The notes: generated from the sequence alone by a model not told the origin. Numbered from the stretch's first letter, positions 24,325 to 34,228 are shown. The stretch: 64,000 nucleotides of DNA from an uncultured Eisenbergiella sp. (GCA_910585455.1 CAJUEL010000006.1:81398-145397); one strand, 5' to 3'. Numbers and translations are program-made.

Positions 24325-26145
24325 ATGAAATGCAAAAAAGGAATACGGCTGCCGCTTCTGCTGTCGGTGGCGCTCCTTGTCGCCTTTTTGGCGGTGTGGG
24401 GCAGGAGGCAGGAGGCGGCAGCGCCGGAGGTTTCGTTACGAATAGCGTATGGAGAAACGATACAGGATATTTGCGGGTTTTTACGCGGGGAGGATGCTGA
24501 CACCCTCTGCTTTTTTCTGCCCTCTGGGCAGGGACGGCCAAGCTGGCGGCTAAACGCAGCGGCGGACTTCTGGCTGGACGGCGTGCGGATTGAAGATGGG
24601 GCGGCATGCTCTCTGGAGCCGGGAAAAGAGTACCGGCTTGTGAAAAGAGGAAAATTCTTCGGCGGAACGGGGGAATGGACGATACAGGTCATGCAGTCGG
24701 AAAATCTGCCGGCCGTGTGGCTGACAACCGGAAGCGGAACGCTGGATTATGTGCTGGAGGAAAAGGGAAACAGGGAAAGCGGCGATGTTAGCTTTATCAC
24801 GGAGAACGGACAGGCCGATTATGCCGGTGCTTTTGCAGAAATCAAGGGGCGGGGAAATTACACCTGGCTTTTGGAGAAAAAATCCTTCTCCCTGAATTTT
24901 TCACAGCCTGTGGAGCTGCTTTCCCTGGCAGCGGATGATCAGTGGGTTTTGCTCGCCGGCGCATCGGAGGAGACCCATCTGATCAACCGCATGGTATTTG
25001 AAATGATGCGCAGCGCCGGAATCGCAGATGTGCCCCAAAGCGCCTGGGTGGATCTGTATATCAACGGAGAATATTACGGCAACTATCTGCTTTCCCAGAA
25101 AGTAAAGCCTGCGGCACAGGATAAGGAAGACGGCTGGATGGTGGAGTTTGACGGCTACTGGGAGGCGGAGGGAAAGCCTGGATTTTATACGGATGCCGGT
25201 GAAATTCTCGCCATCGGTTATCCGCAGACTCTGCAGGAGGGGGCGTCGGTCGAACTGCATGAAAGCATCCGGCAGTTTGTGCAGCGGGCAGAGAATGCGA
25301 TTCTGGATGAGGAAGGGATCGACAGGGAGAGCATGACCGGCTGGCAGGAGCTGGTGGATGTGGACAGCCTTGCAAAAAAATACGTGCTGGATGAAATTTC
25401 AAAATGTCCGGACGGCTGGAACGGCAGCAATTATTGCTTTTTCCGTGAGGGAAAGCTGTATTTTGGCGCGCCCTGGGATTATGAATTTTCCTTCGGCAAC
25501 CAGCCGGCATGGTTTTCCGGCTGTCAGCTTCCGCAGGGGATTTACCACAGGGAGCATTCCACATGGTATCAGGGACTGTGCCGGAAAGCGGAATTCATGG
25601 ATGCTGTAAAAGCGGCGTATCAGGATTTTTTCAGACCGTATCTGCAGGAACAGGCGGCGCATGTGCTGGACGGGCAGGCAGAACAAATCAGAGCGTCTAT
25701 GGAGATGGATGCCCTGCGTTGGGGCAGGAAACAGGGAAGGTTTTACAGAAAGGTGGAAAATCTGAAGGGCTATATCGAGGACCGTCTTTCCTGGCTGGAC
25801 GGGGAATGGCTGGGGCTTGTGACAGAATCGGAAACGCCCTGGTATGCGCTTCATCTGATGGACGGGGATAGTGAATACGCGGTTCACTATTACCGGGCGG
25901 GCAGCTATGTGGACGAGGAGGTTCTGGCGCGGGAGGATAACAGCTTCACCGGCTGGTATCTGGACCCGGCATGTACGGCTTTGGCGGATATCTGTGCAGA
26001 GCCGGTGAGCAAAGAGCTGTATCTGTATTCCGGATGGAATACCGCCATCGCCCATGCAAGGGTGCTTTGGGGCTTCTGGCCGTTGTTTGTGTTTTTGGCG
26101 GTTCTGGGGCTTTTGATGATTGCCTCCTGGCGGCAGAGAGGATGA
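24325..26145 (+). CDS. CotH-kinase family protein, membrane-anchored
   Basis: 606 residues. A signal-anchor helix (LPLLLSVALLVAFLAVW) and an outer beta domain to about residue 130 lead into the CotH-kinase region: EIKGRGNYTW, NRMVFEMMR, WVDLYINGEYYGNYLLSQK, and the catalytic-loop-like GAPWDYEFSFGN. A second membrane helix lies at the very end (LFVFLAVLGLLMIASW). CotH proteins phosphorylate spore-coat proteins in Bacillus; homologues in gut Firmicutes are often secreted or anchored with unknown targets. A promoter is not clear; a terminator closes the previous gene. Confidence 0.85.
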   Translation: MKCKKGIRLPLLLSVALLVAFLAVWGRRQEAAAPEVSLRIAYGETIQDICGFLRGEDADTLCFFLPSGQGRPSWRLNAAADFWLDGVRIEDGAACSLEPGKEYRLVKRGKFFGGTGEWTIQVMQSENLPAVWLTTGSGTLDYVLEEKGNRESGDVSFITENGQADYAGAFAEIKGRGNYTWLLEKKSFSLNFSQPVELLSLAADDQWVLLAGASEETHLINRMVFEMMRSAGIADVPQSAWVDLYINGEYYGNYLLSQKVKPAAQDKEDGWMVEFDGYWEAEGKPGFYTDAGEILAIGYPQTLQEGASVELHESIRQFVQRAENAILDEEGIDRESMTGWQELVDVDSLAKKYVLDEISKCPDGWNGSNYCFFREGKLYFGAPWDYEFSFGNQPAWFSGCQLPQGIYHREHSTWYQGLCRKAEFMDAVKAAYQDFFRPYLQEQAAHVLDGQAEQIRASMEMDALRWGRKQGRFYRKVENLKGYIEDRLSWLDGEWLGLVTESETPWYALHLMDGDSEYAVHYYRAGSYVDEEVLAREDNSFTGWYLDPACTALADICAEPVSKELYLYSGWNTAIAHARVLWGFWPLFVFLAVLGLLMIASWRQRG

Positions 26146-26252
26146 TTGATAAAGTACGGAGTTTGGGACTTTATTTTTGCTATACTTTGTTTATGGCAGA
26201 CGTATTTTTTAAAACTTAAGATTTTGTGTGGTACAATTTAAAAAAATTCCTC

Positions 26253-26282
26253 TTGTAACGGGACGTGCTTTGCGTCTATAAT
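26253..26282 (+). promoter_or_regulatory. Promoter of the M15 peptidase gene
   Basis: TTGTAA at 26253-26258 and TATAAT at 26277-26282, 18-base spacer, about 48 bases before the GTG start. Confidence 0.6.
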
Positions 26283-26329
26283 AGACAGGTGGATTACATA
26301 TCATGTTCTGAAGAGAAGGTGCTAAGATC

Positions 26330-27208
26330 GTGGAATATACAGAGGTATTATTGCGGAAGGAAAGAAAACGGGCGTTGGCGGTGCTGGGCATTTTGGTGGT
26401 GCTGATCGGCGGGCTTGCCAGCTGCTTCTACAGCTATTATCAGGATGCGGAGGCGCAGAAGGCGCAGCTTGCCGGGAGGCTTAAGGAAGCGCAGCAGACG
26501 ATTGTGGGGCTTGAGGAACAGGCTTTGGAGGCTGAGGAAGAAGAAACGGAAGCAGAGGCGGTGGCAGTTATGGCGTCCAGACCTGCCCTGACGATTCCTT
26601 TTCCGGTGGATTTGGAGGAGTGGAATTATATTCTGGTGAACGAGCTGCATCCGCTGCCCAGGGATTTTGTGCCCCAGGTGGAAAAGACCTATGACGGACA
26701 GAGCGTGGACAGCAGGATGCGCGCGGCGCTGGAGAAAATGATAGACGATGCGAAGGAGGAGGGACTCAACCTCATGATCTGTTCCTCCTACCGGGATTAT
26801 AAAAAGCAGGATTCCCTGATGGACAAATCCATCGCCAGATATGTCGGCAGAGGAATGAGCTATACGGAGGCCTTTTTTAAGACAAAGGAACAGATCGCTC
26901 TGACGGGAGCGAGCGAGCACCATACAGGGCTTGCGGTGGACATTGTGGGAAAGGATCATCAGACGCTGGACCGGGCACAGGCGGATACGGCGGAGGCGAT
27001 CTGGTTAAACGAGCATGCCTGTGAGTACGGATTTATTCTGCGTTATCCCGAGGATAAAGAGGAGATTACGATGATTTCCTTTGAATCCTGGCATTTCCGG
27101 TATGTGGGAGAGGACGCGGCGGCATTTATGAAGGAGAATAATCTTTGTCTGGAGGAATTTGTGGAGCTGGCGGCCAGGCAGCAGGAGGCAGCGGAGAGCT
27201 GGCAGTAG
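26330..27208 (+). CDS. M15 family D,D-/L,D-carboxypeptidase (VanY/LdcB type), membrane-anchored
   Basis: 292 residues from a GTG start with GAAGGTG upstream. One membrane helix (ALAVLGILVVLIGGLASCFY) is followed by a Gln/Glu-rich coiled segment to about residue 75 and then the peptidase. The zinc site is complete: SEHHTGLAVDIVG supplies His and Asp, and FESWHFRYVG supplies the second His. SSYRDYKKQ is the substrate-side motif. It should trim peptidoglycan stem peptides outside the membrane. It is only 18 bases ahead of hisC and may be cotranscribed with it. Confidence 0.9.
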   Translation: MEYTEVLLRKERKRALAVLGILVVLIGGLASCFYSYYQDAEAQKAQLAGRLKEAQQTIVGLEEQALEAEEEETEAEAVAVMASRPALTIPFPVDLEEWNYILVNELHPLPRDFVPQVEKTYDGQSVDSRMRAALEKMIDDAKEEGLNLMICSSYRDYKKQDSLMDKSIARYVGRGMSYTEAFFKTKEQIALTGASEHHTGLAVDIVGKDHQTLDRAQADTAEAIWLNEHACEYGFILRYPEDKEEITMISFESWHFRYVGEDAAAFMKENNLCLEEFVELAARQQEAAESWQ

Positions 27209-27226
27209 CAGTGCAGGGAGATGACT

Positions 27227-28306
27227 ATGGAACAAACCATACATACAGGCTGGGAGGGCAAGGTCAGACGGGTCGTGCCCTATACGCCGGGGGAGCAGCC
27301 CGGGCGCAGCGACATTATCAAATTGAATACGAATGAGTGTCCGTATCCGCCTTCAAAGAAGGTGGCGGATGTGATTCACAGCTTTTGCGCGGATGCGCTG
27401 CGGCTCTATCCGGATCCGGCGGCGGGGGAGCTTGTGGAGGCGCTGGCGGCGCATTACCATGTGGAGCCGGAGCAGGTTTTTGTGGGTGTGGGATCGGATG
27501 ACGTGCTGGCGCTGTCCTTTCTGACTTTTTTTAACAGCGATAAGCCGGTGCTTTTTCCGGACATCACCTATTCCTTTTACGATGTGTGGGCGGATTTGTA
27601 CGGGATTCCCTGGAGGTGTCCGGCGCTGGATGAGAGCTTTCATCTGAAAAAGGAGGATTACCTGAAAGAAAACGGCGGCATCATTTTCCCCAATCCCAAT
27701 GCGCCCACGGGGCTGTTTGAGGATTTGTCTGTGGTGGAGGAGATCGTCGCCGGCAATCCGGACAGCGTGGTGATCGTGGACGAGGCCTATGTGGATTTCG
27801 GCGGGGTGAGCGCGTTACCGCTTTTGCAAAAGTATGAAAATCTGCTGGTGGTGCAGACCTTTTCCAAGTCCCGGGCGCTGGCGGGCATGCGCATCGGCTT
27901 CGCGATCGGCAGTCAAAAGCTGATCCGGTATTTGAACGATGTGAAATTTTCTTTCAATTCCTATACGATGAACCGGCTGACCATCGCCTGTGGCAGGGCA
28001 TGCGTGGAGGACGATGTTTATTTTCGGGAAATTACGGGAAAAATGATCGGGACCAGGGAGCGCATGAAGAAGGAGCTTTCAGCGCTGGGATTTTCCTTCC
28101 CAGACTCGATGGCGAATTTTGTGTTCGCACGGCATGAGCGGGTTCCTGCTGTCAGGCTGTTTGCGGCGCTTAAGGAAGCGGGCATTTATGTCCGCCACTT
28201 CAACCGGCCGCGGATTGAGAATTATCTGCGCATTTCGGTGGGGACGGATGCGGAAACCGACAGATTGCTCGCATTTTTAAAACAATATTTGAACGAGGGA
28301 GAATGA
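27227..28306 (+). CDS. hisC: Histidinol-phosphate aminotransferase
   Basis: 359 residues of a PLP class I/II aminotransferase. The substrate arm LNTNECPYPPS, NPNAPTG and VDEAYVDFG are HisC marks, and TFSKSRALAGMRIGF near residue 215 contains the PLP lysine. The second ATG (27227) is chosen because AGGGAG is correctly spaced from it and not from 27221. It makes the eighth-step aminotransfer of histidine synthesis; related enzymes can also act on aromatic amino acids. No other his gene is nearby. The end overlaps the next gene region closely. Confidence 0.9.
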   Translation: MEQTIHTGWEGKVRRVVPYTPGEQPGRSDIIKLNTNECPYPPSKKVADVIHSFCADALRLYPDPAAGELVEALAAHYHVEPEQVFVGVGSDDVLALSFLTFFNSDKPVLFPDITYSFYDVWADLYGIPWRCPALDESFHLKKEDYLKENGGIIFPNPNAPTGLFEDLSVVEEIVAGNPDSVVIVDEAYVDFGGVSALPLLQKYENLLVVQTFSKSRALAGMRIGFAIGSQKLIRYLNDVKFSFNSYTMNRLTIACGRACVEDDVYFREITGKMIGTRERMKKELSALGFSFPDSMANFVFARHERVPAVRLFAALKEAGIYVRHFNRPRIENYLRISVGTDAETDRLLAFLKQYLNEGE

Positions 28307-28308
28307 GG

Positions 28309-28806
28309 ATGGATCAGATAGCGGTATGGTTTGCCTCCACGCTGGGGCAGTATATTTCAAAGGAAGCGGTTGTTTTTGTCATTTCCATGGTTCCGATTCT
28401 GGAGCTGCGGGGCGGACTTTTGGTGTCGAAGATGATCGGTGTGCCGCTTTTGACGGCGATTCCGCTCTGCATTGTGGGGAATATCATTCCGATTCCGTTC
28501 ATTTTGCTGTTCATCAAACAGATTTTCAAGTGGCTCAAAAGGGCGCCTCTTTTCGATAAATTCATCACGAAGCTGGAGAACCGGGCGATGGGCAAGAGCG
28601 ATTCCATCAAACGTTACGAATTCTGGGGACTTGCGCTGTTCGTGGGCATTCCGCTGCCCGGCACGGGAGCCTGGACCGGTTCTTTGATCGCGGCGCTTTT
28701 GGACATCGATTTCAAAAAGGCGATCATCGCGGAGCTGGTGGGCATCGCCATGGCGACCGTGATCATGTCCATCGTCAGCTACGGTCTTCTGGGGATGTTT
28801 TTCTAG
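28309..28806 (+). CDS. COG2426 small multi-drug export family membrane protein
   Basis: 165 residues with about four membrane helices. The pairing of VVFVISMVPILELRGGLL near the start with GLALFVGIPLPGTGAW later on gives the two inverted E/P-L-R-G-G and P-x-P-G-T-G-A motifs of Pfam Sm_multidrug_ex, distantly related to DedA proteins. ATG 28309 suits the GAGGGAG site; 28303 is too close. It directly follows hisC with two bases between, so it is translated from the same message. The family name is historical; transport of drugs is not established. Confidence 0.85.
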   Translation: MDQIAVWFASTLGQYISKEAVVFVISMVPILELRGGLLVSKMIGVPLLTAIPLCIVGNIIPIPFILLFIKQIFKWLKRAPLFDKFITKLENRAMGKSDSIKRYEFWGLALFVGIPLPGTGAWTGSLIAALLDIDFKKAIIAELVGIAMATVIMSIVSYGLLGMFF

Positions 28807-28821
28807 GAAAGGACTGAAAGG

Positions 28822-29964
28822 ATGGGGCAGGCGGTCACGCTGCGCCCGGCAGCGCAAAACCGGGACAGACAGTTTGATATCCTTTCGGCTCTGGCGATGC
28901 TTTTGGTCGTCATGGGGCATGTGGATGAGGGAATGCTCACGATCGGCGGGCTTTTCCCCTATTATTCCTTTCACATTGCGCTGTTTTTGTTCATATCAGG
29001 CTATTTTTATGTGCCTGAGAAGGAAGCGCATATCGGGGCATATCTGGCAGGAAAGGCGCGCAGGCTCCTCCTGCCGTATTTTATCTGGAATGCTTTTTAT
29101 GGACTTTTGGTCGTCTGCCTGCGGGCGGCAGGCTTTTATATCGGAAACGTGCCGTCCCTTTGGACGCTTTTTGTGGAGCCTTTTTTGTCCGGACATCAGT
29201 TTTTGTACAATGCGCCGGCCTGGTTTGTTCCGGCACTGTTTCTGACCGAAGTGGTCAATGTGATGATCCGCCGGCTGCTGCGCGCGATTGGGCTGCGCAA
29301 TGAGTGGGCTCTCATGGGCATGTACCTGTGTCTGGGCTTTCTGGTGGTGTGGCTTTCCGCGGGCGGACGTGTGTATGACTGGTATCGGATCCCGGGCAGG
29401 ATCATGTATATGCTGCCCTGCTATCAGATGGGGAGACTGTACCGGGAACGCTTAAAAAGGCATGACACACTTCCTGACTGGCTGTATTTTGGCATTCTGC
29501 TCATCGCGCAGCTTTTGCTCGCCTGCTTTTCCAACGGCCTGGCGGTCAGCGCCGCCTGGGTCAACGGCTTTTCAAACGGTCCGGTCGTTCCTTACATAAC
29601 GGCGGCGACGGGAATTGCGTTTTGGCTGCGCGTTTCGCGGATTCTGGAACCGGCGCTGGCAAAAAGCCGCTTTTTTAACCGGCTTGGACAGAATACCTAT
29701 GCGGTGATGCTTCATCAGGTGCTGGCTTTTTTTGTGGTGAAGGGCATGTTTGCCCTGGCGGGGGCAGCGACGGGCTGGTTCGCGGACTTTGACTGGAATG
29801 CCTTTCGGACTGATGTGTATTATTTTTATCTGCCGGGCGGTCTTACGCAGTTTAAAATGCTGTATGTGATAGCGGGGGTAGCGCTGCCGCTTCTGCTGCA
29901 ACGGGGAATTGATGCGGTCTGGCAGCGTATCACAGGGCTGCAGGACGAACCGGGCGTCCGTTAA
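28822..29964 (+). CDS. Acyltransferase-3 family membrane O-acyltransferase
   Basis: 380 residues with about ten membrane helices. DRQFDILSALAMLLVVMGH, FHIALFLFISGYF and LLLPYFIWNAFYG are the usual OafA/WecH-like features: an Arg near the start of helix 1, the catalytic-type His in MGH, and the F-F-I-SG-Y segment. Such enzymes add acetyl or other acyl groups to cell-surface glycans. The gene lies 15 bases after the COG2426 gene and has GAAAGG ahead of the ATG, so it belongs to the same run of genes. The acceptor is unknown. Confidence 0.87.
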   Translation: MGQAVTLRPAAQNRDRQFDILSALAMLLVVMGHVDEGMLTIGGLFPYYSFHIALFLFISGYFYVPEKEAHIGAYLAGKARRLLLPYFIWNAFYGLLVVCLRAAGFYIGNVPSLWTLFVEPFLSGHQFLYNAPAWFVPALFLTEVVNVMIRRLLRAIGLRNEWALMGMYLCLGFLVVWLSAGGRVYDWYRIPGRIMYMLPCYQMGRLYRERLKRHDTLPDWLYFGILLIAQLLLACFSNGLAVSAAWVNGFSNGPVVPYITAATGIAFWLRVSRILEPALAKSRFFNRLGQNTYAVMLHQVLAFFVVKGMFALAGAATGWFADFDWNAFRTDVYYFYLPGGLTQFKMLYVIAGVALPLLLQRGIDAVWQRITGLQDEPGVR

Positions 29965-30001
29965 GCTATCCGGCGGCGGACAGGCATAAATGAGGTGAAA
30001 T

Positions 30002-30796
30002 ATGAACGCATATGAGGACTTTGCGGAGGTATACGATATTTTTATGGATGAAACGCCCTATGCAGAGTGGAGCGCCTTTGTGACGGACGCTCTGCGGGCG
30101 GCGGGCATTGCGGATGGTCTTGTGCTGGACCTGGGCTGCGGCACCGGCACGATGACGGAGCTTTTGGCGCAGGCGGGCTATGATATGATCGGGGTGGACA
30201 GCTCCGACCGGATGCTGGATATCGCCATGGAAAAAAGAGCGCGTTCCGGGCTGGATATTCTTTATTTGCAGCAGGATATGCGGGAATTTGAGCTTTATGG
30301 CACCGTGCGGGCGGTGGTCAGCCTGTGCGATTCCGTCAATTATCTGCTCACGGAAGAGGAGCTTTTGCAGACATTTTTACTTGTCAACAATTACCTGGAT
30401 CCCGGCGGCCTGTTTTTGTTTGATTTCAATACGGTCTATAAATACGGGACTGTGATCGGTGACGCCACAATCGCGGAAAACCGGGATGATTGCAGCTTTA
30501 TCTGGGAAAATTATTATCGGGAAGAGGATGCCTGCAACGAGTACGACCTGACGGTTTTTGTGCGGGAAGAAGGGGAGCGCTTCCGCAGGTTTACGGAGAC
30601 CCACGTTCAGCGGGGCTATACGTTGCCCGTGATGAAAGGGCTTGTGGAAGAGGCAGGTATGGTGTTTGTGCGGGCTATGGATGCGGATACACATGCGGAG
30701 GTGACGGACAGGAGCGAGCGAATTTATGTGTTCGCCGCCGAACATGGGAAAGCGGCTTCCGGCCCCGTACCCGGCGCGCGTCAGGACGTTTCATGA
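30002..30796 (+). CDS. Class I SAM-dependent methyltransferase
   Basis: 264 residues. The N-terminus YEDFAEVYDIFMDETPY is typical of the YqeM-like/Methyltransf_25 group; motif I VLDLGCGTGTMTELL begins near residue 41, MIGVDSSDRML is motif II, and LYLQQDMREFEL is the next. The AdoMet site is intact. The substrate is not evident. AGGTGA precedes the ATG. It sits between the acyltransferase and hslO, with a 78-base gap before hslO. The last 15 residues are low-complexity. Confidence 0.9.
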   Translation: MNAYEDFAEVYDIFMDETPYAEWSAFVTDALRAAGIADGLVLDLGCGTGTMTELLAQAGYDMIGVDSSDRMLDIAMEKRARSGLDILYLQQDMREFELYGTVRAVVSLCDSVNYLLTEEELLQTFLLVNNYLDPGGLFLFDFNTVYKYGTVIGDATIAENRDDCSFIWENYYREEDACNEYDLTVFVREEGERFRRFTETHVQRGYTLPVMKGLVEEAGMVFVRAMDADTHAEVTDRSERIYVFAAEHGKAASGPVPGARQDVS

Positions 30797-30874
30797 CAGC
30801 GCAGTGGGTACAGAGTAATGCGGGTATTCGGGTCCGGCGAATTATGATAGTCTTGTGAAGGAGAGGAAAACGGT

Positions 30875-31753
30875 ATGACGGATTATATGGTGCGTGCGAC
30901 CGCGGCGGATGCGCAGATCCGCGCGTTTGCGGCAACGACAAGGGAAACGGTGGAAGCTGCGCGGCAGGCGCATGATACGAGCCCAGTGGTGACGGCGGCG
31001 CTGGGGCGGCTTTTGACTGCAGGCGCGATGATGGGAACGATGCTCAAGGCGGATTCCGACCTGTTGACTTTGCAGGTCAAGGGGGATGGCCCGGTGGGTT
31101 CATTGACCGTGACTGCGGATCCGGAAGGAAATGTGAAGGGATACGCGCAGGCGCCGCAGGTGATTTTGCCCGCGAACGAAAGGGGAAAGCTGGATGTGGG
31201 CAAGGCTGTGGGAAACGGCGTGCTTTCCGTCATACGGGATATGGGATTAAAAGACCCCTATGTGGGGCAGACTGCTTTGCAGACAGGGGAGATCGGCGAC
31301 GACCTCACCTACTATTTTGCCACCTCCGAGCAGGTGCCTTCCTCCGTGGGACTGGGCGTGCTGATGGAAAAGACGAATACGGTGCGGTGCGCGGGGGGCT
31401 TTATCATACAGCTCATGCCCTTCGCGGAGGAAGCGGTCATCTCCCGCCTGGAAAAAAATCTGTCAAACCTGACGTCGGTGACTGCGCTTCTGGATCAGGG
31501 CATGTCTCCGGAGGAAATGCTTAAGCGTCTGCTGGATGGCTTTTCGGTGGAGTTTACGGACAGGATGCCCTGCCGCTTTGCCTGCAACTGCAGTAAGGAG
31601 CGGGTGGAGAAAGCGCTCATTTCCATTGGGAAGCAGGAGATTGACAGCATGATACAGGACGGAAAGCCCATTGAGGTGAACTGTCATTTTTGCAATAAAA
31701 ATTACAGCTTTTCGGTGGAAGAGCTGCGAAGCATTTTAAAAAAGTCGAGGTAA
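30875..31753 (+). CDS. hslO: Redox-regulated chaperone Hsp33
   Basis: 292 residues of a full Hsp33. The N-terminal domain includes ATTRETVEAAR and VKGDGPVGSLTV; the C-terminal redox switch has FACNCSK (C-x-C) and CHFCNKNYSF (C-x-x-C), the four zinc cysteines that become disulfides under oxidative stress and activate the holdase. A GAAGGAGAGG site is upstream. The gene ends seven bases before nadE. In an anaerobe it protects against brief oxygen exposure. Confidence 0.96.
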   Translation: MTDYMVRATAADAQIRAFAATTRETVEAARQAHDTSPVVTAALGRLLTAGAMMGTMLKADSDLLTLQVKGDGPVGSLTVTADPEGNVKGYAQAPQVILPANERGKLDVGKAVGNGVLSVIRDMGLKDPYVGQTALQTGEIGDDLTYYFATSEQVPSSVGLGVLMEKTNTVRCAGGFIIQLMPFAEEAVISRLEKNLSNLTSVTALLDQGMSPEEMLKRLLDGFSVEFTDRMPCRFACNCSKERVEKALISIGKQEIDSMIQDGKPIEVNCHFCNKNYSFSVEELRSILKKSR

Positions 31754-31760
31754 ATGTGGG

Positions 31761-33680
31761 ATGAGGCATGGTTTTTTGAAGGTGGCGGCGGCGACGCCGG
31801 ATGTCAGGGTGGCGGAGCCTGCCTGGAATGCGGGGGAGATATGCAAGAAGCTGGAGGAATGCTGGGAGCAGGGGGCGAAAATTATCGTTTTTCCGGAGCT
31901 GTGTCTGACCGGGTATACCTGTGACGACCTGTTTTTGCAGGAGCGGCTTTTGGAGAGCGCGCTGGACGCGCTGCGGCATGTAACGGCGGCAACGGACGGA
32001 CATGACAGCCTGGTGTTTGTCGGACTTCCTTTTGAGTGGGAGGGAAAGCTGTATAATGTGGCGGCAGCGATACAGGACGGAGAGCTGTTGGCCCTGATCC
32101 CCAAGCGTCATATCCCGAACTACGCGGAATTTTATGAGGCGCGCCATTTTATGCCGGGAAGGGCGCAGGTGTGCCGCGTTCCTTTTGACGGAAAGGAAGT
32201 TTACTTTGGCGGCAATCTTCTGTTTACCTGCACCAATATGAAGGGGCTGGCGGTGGGCTGTGAGATCTGTGAGGATGTCTGGGTTGCCGATCCGCCTTCT
32301 ATAGCCCACGGCAAAGCGGGGGCGACGGTGATCGTCAACCTTTCCGCTTCCAGTGAGTCCGTAGGGAAGGACGAATACCGCAGAACCCTGTTGCAGGCGA
32401 CGAGCGGCAGGCTGGCGGCAGGATATGTATATGCCAGCGCGGGAGACGGAGAGTCCAGCCAGGATCTGGTGTTTTCCGCCCATAATATGATTCTGGAAAA
32501 TGGGACCGTGCTGGCAGAAGCGAAGCGGTTTGCCAATGAGACCGTTATTTCGGAGCTGGATATTTCCCGTCTGCGTCATGAGCGGAGGCGGGCGTGTACC
32601 TTCACCGATGGCAGCGACGGGCAGACGGAGAGCTATGTGCGGATTCCTTTTTCGCTGACGCAGGAGGAGACGGCGCTCACAAGAACCTATGCGCCCCTGC
32701 CCTTTGTGCCCGCAGAGGATGAGAGGAAACGGGCGCGCTGCAGCGAAATTCTGACCATGCAGTCTGTCGCTTTAAAAAAGCGGCTTGCCCATACGGGCTG
32801 CAAAACGGCGGTGGTGGGCGTGTCCGGCGGACTGGATTCCACGCTGGCGCTTTTGGTGACGGCGCTGGCGTTTGACAGGCTGGGACTTGACCGGAAGGGG
32901 ATTTTGGCGGTGACGATGCCCTGCTTTGGCACGACGGACAGAACCTATGCGAATGCGTGCAGGCTGTCGCAGACGCTGGGAACGACTCTGCGGGAAATCA
33001 ATATCAGGAATGCGGTACAGGTGCATTTTCAGGATATCGGACAGGATTGGAACAATCATGATGTGACCTACGAAAACGGACAGGCGCGGGAACGGACCCA
33101 GGTGCTGATGGATCTGGCAAATCAGAAGGGCGGCATGGTGATCGGCACAGGCGATTTGTCAGAGCTGGCGCTGGGATGGGCGACCTATAACGGCGACCAC
33201 ATGTCCATGTACGGCGTGAATGCCGGCGTGCCCAAGACGCTGGTGCGGGATCTGGTCCGGTTTTATGCGGACAGCTGTGAGGATAAGAACCTTGCAGAGG
33301 TGTTGGCGGATGTGCTGGATACGCCGGTGAGCCCGGAGCTTTTGCCGCCGGTGGACGGGAAGATCAGCCAGAAAACGGAGGACCTTGTAGGTCCCTACGA
33401 GCTGCATGACTTTTTCCTGTATTATATGCTGCGGTGTGGGTTCGGCCCCTTAAAGCTTTATCGGGTCGCAAAGAGAAGCTTTGCAGGAATATATCCGGAA
33501 GAAACTGTGAAAAAATGGCTGAAGGTTTTTTGCAGACGCTTTTTTACCCAGCAGTTCAAGCGCTCCTGCCTGCCGGACGGACCCAAGATCGGCAGCGTGG
33601 CGCTCTCTCCCAGAGGGGATCTGCGGATGCCCTCCGATGCAGGGATGGAGGCGTGGCAGGCGGAGCTTGAATTGCTGTAG
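31761..33680 (+). CDS. nadE: Glutamine-dependent NAD+ synthetase
   Basis: 639 residues with both domains. The N-terminal nitrilase-type amidase has Glu in FPELCLTGY (about residue 46), Lys in PKRHIPNYAEFYE and Cys in GCEICEDVW (about residue 168). The C-terminal synthetase has the ATP loop SGGLDSTLAL near residue 355 and TGDLSELALGW. It converts nicotinate adenine dinucleotide to NAD using glutamine ammonia. The length matches the long actinobacterial/clostridial form. It follows hslO after seven bases. Confidence 0.96.
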   Translation: MRHGFLKVAAATPDVRVAEPAWNAGEICKKLEECWEQGAKIIVFPELCLTGYTCDDLFLQERLLESALDALRHVTAATDGHDSLVFVGLPFEWEGKLYNVAAAIQDGELLALIPKRHIPNYAEFYEARHFMPGRAQVCRVPFDGKEVYFGGNLLFTCTNMKGLAVGCEICEDVWVADPPSIAHGKAGATVIVNLSASSESVGKDEYRRTLLQATSGRLAAGYVYASAGDGESSQDLVFSAHNMILENGTVLAEAKRFANETVISELDISRLRHERRRACTFTDGSDGQTESYVRIPFSLTQEETALTRTYAPLPFVPAEDERKRARCSEILTMQSVALKKRLAHTGCKTAVVGVSGGLDSTLALLVTALAFDRLGLDRKGILAVTMPCFGTTDRTYANACRLSQTLGTTLREINIRNAVQVHFQDIGQDWNNHDVTYENGQARERTQVLMDLANQKGGMVIGTGDLSELALGWATYNGDHMSMYGVNAGVPKTLVRDLVRFYADSCEDKNLAEVLADVLDTPVSPELLPPVDGKISQKTEDLVGPYELHDFFLYYMLRCGFGPLKLYRVAKRSFAGIYPEETVKKWLKVFCRRFFTQQFKRSCLPDGPKIGSVALSPRGDLRMPSDAGMEAWQAELELL

Positions 33681-33697
33681 GGGCATGACGCTTTCGG

Positions 33698-34147
33698 TTA
33701 AGAACCGGGCAGGGCAGCCTTATCCAGGGCTGCCTGTATGGCGTTTAATAAAAGCTGGGAGGTATACTTGTTTTCCTCCGGATAGGTGATGCCGTCCAGG
33801 GACTGCCTTTCGCAGACCTGATCTGAGATCGTTTCCATGCAGGGCTCCATCAGCGGGTACATGGTGGTGATGACTTCATTTAAATTGATGAGCGAGACGG
33901 AATTGATGGCAGCTTCGTCCACAATGACCTCCACGTCCACGTTTCCCTGTCCGATCTGCAGGGAGGTCGTGTATTTTCCCGGCACAAAGCGCGCCTGTTC
34001 TTTGTCGGCAGCCGGTTTGCCCGGATCCTTTTCGGGCAGGAACATGATGACCATCAGCACCAGAAAGAGAATGGCGAGCAGCACAAAAATGCCGGTATAT
34101 ATCAACTCCTTTAAATGAAGTACGAAAATTTTGGTTTTGGAACTCAT
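33698..34147 (-). CDS. Membrane-anchored FMN-binding-domain-like protein
   Basis: About 149 residues. A signal-anchor helix (IYTGIFVLLAILFLVLMVIM) is followed by a small outer domain. PGKYTTSLQIGQGNVDVEV, VDEAAINSVSLI and the closing YTSQLLLNAIQAALDKA resemble the FMN_bind fold (PF04205), in which a Thr near the end is flavinylated; the usual S-G-A-T motif is not intact here. The start at 34147 has GGGGGA upstream; a much longer frame to 34795 overlaps dapF and is rejected. It is divergent from dapF and convergent with nadE. Confidence 0.7.
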   Translation of the reverse strand: MSSKTKIFVLHLKELIYTGIFVLLAILFLVLMVIMFLPEKDPGKPAADKEQARFVPGKYTTSLQIGQGNVDVEVIVDEAAINSVSLINLNEVITTMYPLMEPCMETISDQVCERQSLDGITYPEENKYTSQLLLNAIQAALDKAALPGS

Positions 34148-34228
34148 TGCGCGTTTCCCCCGATTCATTGTTATTCCAATGTACGCGCGCGCCAAAGAAA
34201 ATATGCCAGTTGCAGGAAAGGAAATATC

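Noticed and set aside
31617..32579. Minus-strand frame of 320 codons across hslO and nadE
   Set aside because: Overlaps two conserved genes in antisense and has no coding signature.
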